Below are positions 16,646 to 23,679 of a stretch of DNA of 64,000 nt, one piece after another. The stretch comes from Neorhizobium populisoli (GTDB taxonomy: Bacteria > Pseudomonadota > Alphaproteobacteria > Rhizobiales > Rhizobiaceae), in contig NZ_JAHYCB010000002.1 of the NCBI RefSeq assembly GCF_019430945.1, positions 62,001 through 126,000 of the forward strand, written 5' to 3'. Position 1 is the stretch's first letter. Each line of letters begins with the position of its first letter. The position numbers and the translations under genes are program-made. A model generated the notes under the pieces. It was given only the letters and a program-made list of their open reading frames with translations, was not told where the DNA came from and did not search any database.

Positions 16646-18604
16646 TCAGAAGCCGCCGCGATCGCTGAACGGACCCTCGCGCGGCGGCAATGCCGGCACG
16701 GAGAAATGCTCCGGCTTCAGCTTGGCTTTCGCCCGTTCGACCATCATTTCATAACCGTTTTCCAAGTGACGGCAGAAGCGGTCGGCATCGAATAGCGGCT
16801 CCGTGAAGCGGTTCTTCTCAAGCCGGTCGCGGACCAGCTTCAGCTCGTCGCGATGTTTGAAATAGTGGACGGCGCGCTCGACATATTCGTCCGGCGTCTC
16901 GCAGACCATGTCCGGCAGGCCGACGGCGTTGAGCAGGCTTTCGCTGACGCGGGACGCGAAGTTGACGCCCTTGAACGCCAGCATCGGCAGGCCGGCCCAG
17001 AGTTTTTCCGAAGTGGTCGTGTGACCGTTATACGGATAGGTGTCGAGGCCGAGATCGGTAAGCGCGATGCGGTCGAGATAGGCTGCATAATCGACCGTGC
17101 GGTCGCCGAACAGGATGCGCTCGCTGGCGATGCCGGCGTTGGTAAAGCCCTTCAGCAGGTTCTTGCGCGAGCCGAAGGTTTCCTTGCAGATCAGGAAGAG
17201 ATAGCTGCCCGGCGTCTGCTTGAGGATGCGAATCCACAGGTCCAGCGTCGTACGGCTGATCTTCCAGTGCGTATGGAAGGACGAGAAGATGAACGCATCC
17301 TGCGGCATGCGGCAGACGCTGCGGTCGATCGGCCGCGGCAGCGGGCGGTGGATCGCATCGTTCGGGAAGAACGTTTCCGGCATCCAACATATCTTCTCGT
17401 GATAATGCTTGAAGGAGCTTTCCGGAACGACCGTGCGGTCGGCGATCAGATAGTCGATATCGATATTGACCACGGTGCCGGGATAACCGAGCCAGGTTGC
17501 ATGAACCGGAGCCGTCTGCTGGTTCATGATCGGCACGCGGGTATCGGCGGTATGGCCCTGGAGATCGACGAGAACGTCGATATTGGCTTCCTTGACGGCC
17601 TCCACCGCTTCGTCGTCCGTCATGCCGCGGATTGAAACGATTCGGCCCCAATTTTCACGGATTGCCGAATTGCTGTCCGTCAGGCTCTTTTCGGCTGCGT
17701 TGCAGAAGAGCGTGATATCGAACTTGCTGCGATCATGGGCTTCGAGAACGCCGCGGAAGGCTTTCATGACCGCGTGATCGGTCCAAAGGTCGGCGGAAAG
17801 ATAACCGATTCGGATCTTCTCGCCCCATTTGTGCGGCATGGTCCGGCGCTTGTCCTTGATCCCGGCCGGAATCTTGACGCGTGCGGCGCCGGCGACGGAG
17901 TTGACCGCCTCGTTCGTGCACCAACGGATGTTGTAGAGCGAAATCTCGTCAAGGAACGGCGTGATATCGCGCTTTACCTCGATCTCGTCTTGCAGGATCG
18001 GATCGAACTTATCCGTGACCTCGTAATTGTTGATGTCACGCATGATCGTCAGGTAATAATTGCGGACGATCTTGTCTTCGGGATCTTTTTCGAACGTGTC
18101 GATGATCATCTTGTGTTCGGCTTCCGTGCGCGTCGCAAGACGGACGGAGCGGACGGAGAAGCGACGGTGCTCGGCATTGTCGCTTTCGGCAAGCGTCTTC
18201 TGGAAGGCTTCCATGCCATCCATTTCCTGCCGCATCAGCGCGCCGGACATCAGCATCGCCATGTCGGGATCATCGAGTGCTTCGTTGAGAATTTTCGCAC
18301 CGATTCGCAGCAGGCTGATATCGTCGTTATTCGCGAAATGGAGGCGCATCGCCTCGCGCAGATATTTTATCTGATGACGGCCTTCCTGCTCGCCGGCAAG
18401 CTGGAAGGCCTGCGCGGCCTCGGTCTTCATCCTGAGCTTTACCAGGGTGGCGCCCAGAAGCGCGTAGTGTCGCGGATCGCGATCAACGTCCAGCAGGCGG
18501 TTTATGATGCCCAGAACGTCGTAATAATCGGCTTTGTCGAAGCTCTTTTGGGCGGCCGCATAATCCCGTTGTACCTTGAGGCTTTTCAATTCGTGCAACT
18601 CCAA
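16646..18604 (-). CDS. GT41-family (OGT/SPINDLY-like) protein O-glycosyltransferase, candidate flagellin glycosyltransferase
   Basis: The 652-residue protein has a helical, TPR-like N-terminal half (about 1-250) and a GT41 catalytic half. Its conserved blocks are: IRIGYLSADLWTDHAVMKAF near 260; DLQGHTADTRVPIMNQQTAP near 345, followed by HATWLGYPGT; FIFSSFHTHWKIS near 440; TYPYNGHTTTSEKLWAGLP near 520; then FASRVSESLLNAVGLPDMV. These are the blocks of O-GlcNAc transferase and SPINDLY, which glycosylate Ser/Thr of cytoplasmic proteins. The usual GSFNN block is replaced by FSSFHTHW. The start is TTG 18604 behind GAGGTGATGGA; an ATG five bases upstream is out of frame. It is divergent from the first flagellin gene. 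Flagellin as substrate and the donor sugar are inferred. Confidence 0.88.
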   Translation of the reverse strand: MELHELKSLKVQRDYAAAQKSFDKADYYDVLGIINRLLDVDRDPRHYALLGATLVKLRMKTEAAQAFQLAGEQEGRHQIKYLREAMRLHFANNDDISLLRIGAKILNEALDDPDMAMLMSGALMRQEMDGMEAFQKTLAESDNAEHRRFSVRSVRLATRTEAEHKMIIDTFEKDPEDKIVRNYYLTIMRDINNYEVTDKFDPILQDEIEVKRDITPFLDEISLYNIRWCTNEAVNSVAGAARVKIPAGIKDKRRTMPHKWGEKIRIGYLSADLWTDHAVMKAFRGVLEAHDRSKFDITLFCNAAEKSLTDSNSAIRENWGRIVSIRGMTDDEAVEAVKEANIDVLVDLQGHTADTRVPIMNQQTAPVHATWLGYPGTVVNIDIDYLIADRTVVPESSFKHYHEKICWMPETFFPNDAIHRPLPRPIDRSVCRMPQDAFIFSSFHTHWKISRTTLDLWIRILKQTPGSYLFLICKETFGSRKNLLKGFTNAGIASERILFGDRTVDYAAYLDRIALTDLGLDTYPYNGHTTTSEKLWAGLPMLAFKGVNFASRVSESLLNAVGLPDMVCETPDEYVERAVHYFKHRDELKLVRDRLEKNRFTEPLFDADRFCRHLENGYEMMVERAKAKLKPEHFSVPALPPREGPFSDRGGF

Positions 18605-18713
18605 TCCATCACCTCGCAGCCGGGCCCGGCGCAGAGGGTTCCTTTCGCATCATTGCTCGCGAAGCTTGCTTGAAGCCGACGTCGCGACGCTGGCGAGGGG
18701 GAGGGCACGAAAT

Positions 18714-18933
18714 GTTAACCATACAACCAGACCAAGCATTAACCATAAGGAAAGAGCTTATTTGGAAGACGCCCATTTTAAAGAAGTTGGCAAGGATTGG
18801 CTGCGAGATTTCTCCTCACACAACGGGTTCGGCCTCACTTCCGAGTTGAAGGAGCCGAGTTGGCATGACGCCGGACCGAAGTGACCGGTAAACCCGGAAT
18901 GTCCCCCCAAAAAGTATTTCGTTCAAAGGGACA
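18714..18933 (+). promoter_or_regulatory. Upstream region and structured leader of the first flagellin gene
   Basis: The 336 bases between the GT41 gene and this flagellin hold no gene. TTAACCATA occurs twice (18715-18723, 18739-18747). The leader has CCGG (18885-18888) and CCGG (18894-18897). Next is CCCGGAATGTCCC (18893-18905), shared with the next two flagellins. TGTCCC (18900-18905) pairs with GGGACA (18928-18933), which includes the AAAGGGA ribosome site. In this copy the ATG inside the shared block (18899) is in frame with the flagellin. Confidence 0.6.
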
Positions 18934-18940
18934 AACAACT

Positions 18941-20212
18941 ATGACGAGCATTCTTACTAACGTCAATGCAATGGCCGCTCTCCAGACGCTGCGCGGCATC
19001 AGCGGCGAAATGGAATCCACGCAGAACGCTATCTCTTCTGGTAAGCGCGTCGGTTCGGCTTCGGACAACGCTGCCTACTGGTCGATCGCAACCACCATGC
19101 GTTCGGACAACTCCGCTCTGTCGTCTGTTCAGGACGCTATGGGCCTCGGCGCTGCTAAGGTTGATACCGCTTACTCCGGTATGGAAGCCGCTATCGACGT
19201 CGTTCAGGAAATCAAGAACAAGCTGGTTACCGCCGGCGAATCTTCTGCCGACAAGTCCAAGATCCAGGAAGAAATCACCCAGCTGCAGAACCAGCTGAAG
19301 TCGATCACCTCTTCCGCTTCGTTCTCGGGCGAAAACTGGCTGCAGGCTGACATCAGCGGCAAGACCAACGCTGTTACCGGTGTTGTCTACGCTTCTGACG
19401 ACATCAACAAGCAGATCGTTGGCTCCTTCACCCGCGACAACAAGGGCAACGTTTCGGTCAAGACCGTCAACATCACGCTCAACGAATCGAACGTCCTGTT
19501 CGACCTTTCGGGCGGCGATGCCGGCATTCTCGACGCCAACTCGCTGAAGGGCATGCGCGTTGTTTCCGACTCGCTCGGTGCAGATCGCTACGCCAAGGTT
19601 AACACCGCTGCGATGAACGATACCAACATGGTATGGCGCGATATCGGCGGCGACGTATGGCAGAAGGGTAACACCCTCGGCGTCTTCTCCGACGGCACGA
19701 ACGGCACCTTCCTGATGAAGACCGGCGGCGCATTCGTTGACGCAGTATTCTCGGCTACCGCCAACGAATACCAGGTCAACACCAACGCCCTGATCGCTAC
19801 CAACGCTTCGGTCACGCTGACCTCTGGTGTATCGGTTTCCGAACTCGACATCACCAAGCTCGACGACTACCGCAAGTCTGGTGACGTCAAGAACCTCGGC
19901 ATGGGCGACGGCACGAACGCTTCGGACGACGATATCATCGCCGCTCTGACCTCGTTCGTCGATGGCCAGCTCGAAAAGATGACCAGCGCAGCTGCAAAGC
20001 TCGGTGCCGTCTCCAAGCGTATCGACATGCAGAACGACTTCGTCTCGAAGCTGTCTGACTCGCTTGATCGCGGTGTAGGTCGTCTCGTCGACGCCGACAT
20101 GAACGAAGAGTCCACGAAGCTCAAGGCACTGCAGACCCAGCAGCAGCTGGCGATCCAGTCGCTCTCGATTGCGAACTCCGACTCCCAGAACGTCCTGTCG
20201 CTCTTCCGTTAA
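18941..20212 (+). CDS. flaA: Flagellin (first of four)
   Basis: This is a filament subunit exported by the flagellar type III system. The N terminus MTSILTNVNAMAALQTLRGI and the segment RVGSASDNAAYWSIATTMRS are the rhizobial flagellin D0/D1 signature. The C-terminal pair RLVDADMNEESTKLKALQTQ and QQLAIQSLSIANSDSQNVLS forms the other half. The D2/D3 region is short, giving 423 residues. I start at 18941 because the other three flagellins begin with the same MTSILTN. Codon use favours GCT and GTT, as in highly expressed genes. The middle of the gene is almost identical to the second flagellin. The symbol follows gene order only. Confidence 0.96.
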   Translation: MTSILTNVNAMAALQTLRGISGEMESTQNAISSGKRVGSASDNAAYWSIATTMRSDNSALSSVQDAMGLGAAKVDTAYSGMEAAIDVVQEIKNKLVTAGESSADKSKIQEEITQLQNQLKSITSSASFSGENWLQADISGKTNAVTGVVYASDDINKQIVGSFTRDNKGNVSVKTVNITLNESNVLFDLSGGDAGILDANSLKGMRVVSDSLGADRYAKVNTAAMNDTNMVWRDIGGDVWQKGNTLGVFSDGTNGTFLMKTGGAFVDAVFSATANEYQVNTNALIATNASVTLTSGVSVSELDITKLDDYRKSGDVKNLGMGDGTNASDDDIIAALTSFVDGQLEKMTSAAAKLGAVSKRIDMQNDFVSKLSDSLDRGVGRLVDADMNEESTKLKALQTQQQLAIQSLSIANSDSQNVLSLFR

Positions 20213-20240
20213 TCGGAACAGACATAGGAACAGGCGAAGT

Positions 20241-20306
20241 GGTGCGGAGGCTGACCGCACCACCGAGCTTAAAAAAGGCCGCGCCCGACACCGGGCGCGG
20301 CTTTTT
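20241..20306 (+). terminator. Tandem hairpins terminating the first flagellin
   Basis: A first hairpin pairs GGTGCGG (20241-20247) with CCGCACC (20255-20261). The terminator proper pairs GCCGCGCCCG (20278-20287) with CGGGCGCGGC (20292-20301), followed by TTTTT. Confidence 0.88.
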
Positions 20307-20334
20307 CATTTTTCTTTTCCGGCTTCAATCTTCA

Positions 20335-20474
20335 TTAACCAAATTGGGGTTACCTAGAGCCATCGAAACGGCGAGTTAACCAAGAAAATTAACCGGTTAG
20401 CAAGCATGAAGCTGTCCGCCGTTCCCGGTGTTAATCCGGAATGTCCCTTTTCGTAATCAGCCACTCAAGGGGCA
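20335..20474 (+). promoter_or_regulatory. Upstream module and structured leader of the second flagellin gene
   Basis: TTAACC occurs at 20335-20340, within GTTAACCAAG (20375-20384) and again near 20389. CATCGAAACG (20361-20370) lies four bases before GTTAACCAAG, exactly as upstream of the third flagellin. The leader repeats CCGGAATGTCCC (20436-20447). TGTCCCTT (20442-20449) pairs with AAGGGGCA (20467-20474) with one G-U pair, covering the ribosome site. A 13-codon frame from ATG 20441 ends in TAA overlapping the flagellin ATG. Confidence 0.6.
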
Positions 20475-20481
20475 CTTTCTA

Positions 20482-21753
20482 ATGACCAGCATTCTGACTA
20501 ACATTGCAGCTATGTCTGCACTCCAGACTCTCCGCCAGCTCGGCTCCGACATGGAGAAGACGCAGGCTCACGTATCCTCCGGTCTCCGCGTTGGTTCCGC
20601 TTCGGACAACGCTGCCTACTGGTCGATCGCAACGACCATGCGTTCGGACAACGGCGCTCTCGGCGCTGTTCAGGACGCCCTCGGCCTCGGCGCCGCTAAG
20701 GTCGACACCGCATATGCCGCTATGGAATCGGCTATCGACGTCGTCCAGGAAATCAAGAACAAGCTCGTTGCTGCTTCTGAACCGGGCGTTGACAAGTCCA
20801 AGGTTCAGGAAGAAATCACCCAGCTGCAGAACCAGCTGAAGTCGATCACCTCTTCCGCTTCGTTCTCGGGCGAAAACTGGCTGCAGGCTGACGTCAGCGG
20901 CAAGACCAATGCCACGACCGGTGTTGTCTACGCTTCTGACGACATCAACAAGCAGATCGTTGGCTCCTTCACCCGCGACGCCAAGGGCAACGTTTCGGTC
21001 AAGACCATCAACGTTGTTCTGAACGAAACCAACATCCTGTTCGACCTTTCGGGCGGCGATGCCGGCATTCTCGATGCGAACTCGCTGAAGGGCATGCGCG
21101 TTGTTTCCGACACGCTCGGTGCAGATCGCTACGCCAAGGTCAACACCGCTGCGATGAACGATACCAACATGGTATGGCGCGATATCGGCGGCGACGTATG
21201 GCAGAAGGGTAACACCCTCGGCGTTTACTCCGACGGCACGAACGGCGCCTTCCTGATGAAGGTCGGCGGTGGTTTCGTCGACGCAGTATTCTCGGCTACC
21301 GCCAACGAATACCAGGTCAACACCAACGCCCTGATCGCGACCAACGCCACGATCACGCTCACCAACGGTGTATCGGTTTCCGAACTCGACATCACCAAGC
21401 TCGACGACTACCGCAAGTCTGGTGACGTCAAGAACCTCGGCATGGGCGACGGCACGAACGTCTCCGACGAGCAGATCATGGACTTCCTGATCTCCTTCAC
21501 GGACGGTCAGCTCGAAAAGATGACGAGCGCTGCTGCACGTCTCGGCTCGATCTCCATGCGCATCAACATGCAGGAAGACTTCGCTTCCAAGCTGTCCGAC
21601 TCGATCGACAGCGGTGTTGGCCGCCTGGTCGACGCGGAAATGAACGAAGAGTCCACGAAGCTCAAGGCACTGCAGACCCAGCAGCAGCTGGCAGTTCAGT
21701 CGCTCTCGATCGCCAACTCCGACGGTCAGAACATCCTGTCGCTCTTCCGTTAA
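20482..21753 (+). CDS. flaB: Flagellin (second of four)
   Basis: This 423-residue filament subunit starts MTSILTNIAAMSALQTLRQL and ends NSDGQNILSLFR. The central region from about residue 120 to 345 is nearly identical to the first flagellin at DNA level, including long exact runs. The N-terminal 110 and C-terminal 80 residues differ more. This pattern suggests recent duplication or gene conversion. It has its own leader and terminator, so it is probably transcribed alone. The symbol follows gene order only. Confidence 0.96.
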   Translation: MTSILTNIAAMSALQTLRQLGSDMEKTQAHVSSGLRVGSASDNAAYWSIATTMRSDNGALGAVQDALGLGAAKVDTAYAAMESAIDVVQEIKNKLVAASEPGVDKSKVQEEITQLQNQLKSITSSASFSGENWLQADVSGKTNATTGVVYASDDINKQIVGSFTRDAKGNVSVKTINVVLNETNILFDLSGGDAGILDANSLKGMRVVSDTLGADRYAKVNTAAMNDTNMVWRDIGGDVWQKGNTLGVYSDGTNGAFLMKVGGGFVDAVFSATANEYQVNTNALIATNATITLTNGVSVSELDITKLDDYRKSGDVKNLGMGDGTNVSDEQIMDFLISFTDGQLEKMTSAAARLGSISMRINMQEDFASKLSDSIDSGVGRLVDAEMNEESTKLKALQTQQQLAVQSLSIANSDGQNILSLFR

Positions 21754-21786
21754 TCGGAAGGCCGCAAGGCTTCAAAACCAAAAAGG

Positions 21787-21812
21787 CCGCGCCCCCCGGG
21801 CGCGGTTTTTTT
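21787..21812 (+). terminator. Terminator of the second flagellin
   Basis: CCGCGCCC (21787-21794) pairs with GGGCGCGG (21798-21805) and is followed by a run of seven T. Confidence 0.88.
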
Positions 21813-21830
21813 ATGCGCGCGATTTTTTTC

Positions 21831-21910
21831 TTAATCTTCGTTGATTTTCCTTAACTTAAGTTGATTTCGCTTAACCTCGGTTGATTTTTATTAACTTTGG
21901 TAAATTCGGT
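21831..21910. repeat. Four tandem 20-bp repeats upstream of the third flagellin
   Basis: Units start at 21831, 21851, 21871 and 21891 with an exact 20-base period. The first three read TTAA(T/C)-(4-5 variable)-GTTGATTT-(2-3 variable). The fourth keeps TTAACTTTGGTAAATT. A partial fifth follows at 21911. Period 20 is close to two DNA turns, so the T-rich and TTAA parts face the same side of the helix. A regulator-binding array is possible. Confidence 0.7.
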
Positions 21911-21946
21911 TTAAGGTTTGTTAACCATTCGGGCGCTAAATGACCT

Positions 21947-22060
21947 CATCGAAACGATGGGTTAACCAAGACAAAGAAGAGGTTAACAGGCATCAAGGCC
22001 GAGCCAACGTTCCCCGGTGTAATCCCGGAATGTCCCTTCATCTAGCCAATCCAAGGGGCA
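21947..22060 (+). promoter_or_regulatory. Upstream module and structured leader of the third flagellin gene
   Basis: CATCGAAACG (21947-21956), four bases, then GTTAACCAAG (21961-21970) repeats the module of the second flagellin. The leader has CCGG (22014-22017) and CCCGGAATGTCCC (22024-22036). TGTCCCTT (22031-22038) pairs with AAGGGGCA (22053-22060), covering the ribosome site. A 13-codon frame from ATG 22030 stops at TGA overlapping the flagellin ATG (ATGA). Confidence 0.6.
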
Positions 22061-22067
22061 CTAGAAA

Positions 22068-23336
22068 ATGACCAGCATTCTGACAAACACCGCAGCTATG
22101 GCTGCTCTCCAGACCCTCCGCACGCTCGGCACCCAGATGGAAGACACGCAGAAGCGCGTTTCCACCGGCCTGCGCGTCGGCACTGCTTCCGACAACGCCG
22201 CCTACTGGTCGATCGCGACCACGATGCGTTCGGATAACGGCGCTCTCTCCGCCGTCCAGGACGCTCTCGGCCTCGGCGCCGCGAAGGTCGATACCGCCTA
22301 CGCCGCCATGGAATCGGTCGTCGACGTCGTCACCGAAATCAAGAACAAGCTCGTCGCCGCTTCCGAAGCCGGCGTCGACAAGTCCAAGATCCAGGCTGAA
22401 ATCTCGCAGCTCCAGGATCAGCTTACGAGCATCGCATCTTCCGCTTCCTTCTCCGGTGAAAACTGGCTGCAGGCTGACATCGGTGGCCGCACCAACGGCA
22501 CGACCGGCGAAATCTACGCCAGCGACGCCATCAACAAGCAGGTTATCGGCTCCTTCATCCGCGATGCGAACGGTAACGTCTCGGTTCAGCCGATCAAGAT
22601 CCGCCTCGACGAAACCAGCGTTCTGTTCGACCTTTCCGGCGGTGACGCCGGCCTGCTGGATGCCAACATCCTGAAGGGTTACCGCAAGACCGAAGATACG
22701 CTCGGCAACGACCGCTACGTCAACATCAACACCAGCGCGATGGCCGACACGACCGTTTCCTGGGTCGAAATCGGCGGCGAAATCTGGGCGAAGGCCGATA
22801 CGACGGGCAATCTGATGACCGGCGCGGCAGCGGACTACCTGCTGAAAATCGGCGGCGCATTCGTCGACGCAGTCTACAACGGCACGGCCGGCGGTTACGA
22901 CATCGACACCAACGCCTTCGTCGCAACCAACGCTTCGATCGCATACTCCAGGGGTGTTTCGATCTCCGAACTCGACATCACCATGCTGGACGACTACCGC
23001 AACAGCGCCAAGGCAACCTACCTCGGCATGGGCACGAAGGCGACCGACTCGAACATCATGGATGCCCTGATCTCCTTCGTCGACACGCAGCTCGAAGGTC
23101 TGATCAGCGCCACCTCGAAGCTCGGTTCGATCTCCATGCGTATCGACATGCAGGAAAGCTTCGTCTCCAAGCTCACCGACTCCATCGACAGCGGTATCGG
23201 TCGACTGGTCGACGCGGACATGAACGAAGAATCGACCAAGTTGAAGGCACTGCAGACCCAGCAACAGCTCGGGATCCAGTCGCTCTCGATCGCCAACACC
23301 AATTCCGAGAACATTCTGTCGCTCTTCCGTCAGTAA
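22068..23336 (+). CDS. Flagellin (third of four)
   Basis: This 422-residue flagellin starts MTSILTNTAAMAALQTLRTL and ends TNSENILSLFRQ. The D0/D1 parts match the others closely. The central part keeps the same frame of conserved blocks (ENWLQADIGGRTNGTTGEIY, VLFDLSGGDAGLLDANILKG) but differs at many positions from the first two. It carries the conserved structured leader and a 20-bp repeat array upstream. It likely contributes to a mixed complex filament. Naming as flaC or flaD cannot be settled from sequence alone. Confidence 0.95.
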   Translation: MTSILTNTAAMAALQTLRTLGTQMEDTQKRVSTGLRVGTASDNAAYWSIATTMRSDNGALSAVQDALGLGAAKVDTAYAAMESVVDVVTEIKNKLVAASEAGVDKSKIQAEISQLQDQLTSIASSASFSGENWLQADIGGRTNGTTGEIYASDAINKQVIGSFIRDANGNVSVQPIKIRLDETSVLFDLSGGDAGLLDANILKGYRKTEDTLGNDRYVNINTSAMADTTVSWVEIGGEIWAKADTTGNLMTGAAADYLLKIGGAFVDAVYNGTAGGYDIDTNAFVATNASIAYSRGVSISELDITMLDDYRNSAKATYLGMGTKATDSNIMDALISFVDTQLEGLISATSKLGSISMRIDMQESFVSKLTDSIDSGIGRLVDADMNEESTKLKALQTQQQLGIQSLSIANTNSENILSLFRQ

Positions 23337-23397
23337 GCGACGCCGTTGGCTAGAGCGGTCGTCCCGCTCTGACACGACAGAAATCCCGGAAAGAAGA

Positions 23398-23425
23398 CCG
23401 CGTCCCCAAAAGGGGCGCGGTTTTT
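23398..23425 (+). terminator. Terminator of the third flagellin
   Basis: CCGCG and CCCC (23398-23407, one bulged T) pair with GGGGCGCGG (23412-23420) around an AAAA loop, followed by TTTTT. Confidence 0.85.
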
Positions 23426-23459
23426 CGCGTTTCGGTCAATATTTTGCAGGATTTGCCCA

Positions 23460-23576
23460 CATCGGCCGCCGTAACTTGCGCGAAGCCTGCACGGCCGATG
23501 CGACCAGGCGTTATGTATCTTGCCAATCTCCGCCCGCCTTTGCTAACTGTCGTTAACGATTTGTTAAGAACGACAG
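23460..23576. promoter_or_regulatory. Two inverted repeats upstream of the fourth flagellin
   Basis: CATCGGCCG (23460-23468) pairs with CGGCCGATG (23492-23500). CTGTCGTT (23547-23554) pairs with AACGACAG (23569-23576) around a 14-base spacer containing TTAACG and GTTAAG. The second has the shape of a dimeric regulator site. This flagellin lacks the TGTCCC/GGGACA leader of the other three but keeps a TCCGG/CCGGA hairpin near 23630-23648. Confidence 0.5.
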
Positions 23577-23679
23577 GCTGCCCGCATCGTGGATGCACAT
23601 GGGCGGTTCGCATGATGCCTCCCGTCGTTTCCGGTGAAAAACTCCGGATCTTCCAGCATATTTGACCGAGGCACGGCCA

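Noticed and set aside
18790..18812. Sigma-54-like TGGC...TGC sequence upstream of the first flagellin
   Set aside because: Spacing between GG and GC does not fit the -24/-12 rule, and rhizobial flagellar genes are not known to use sigma-54.
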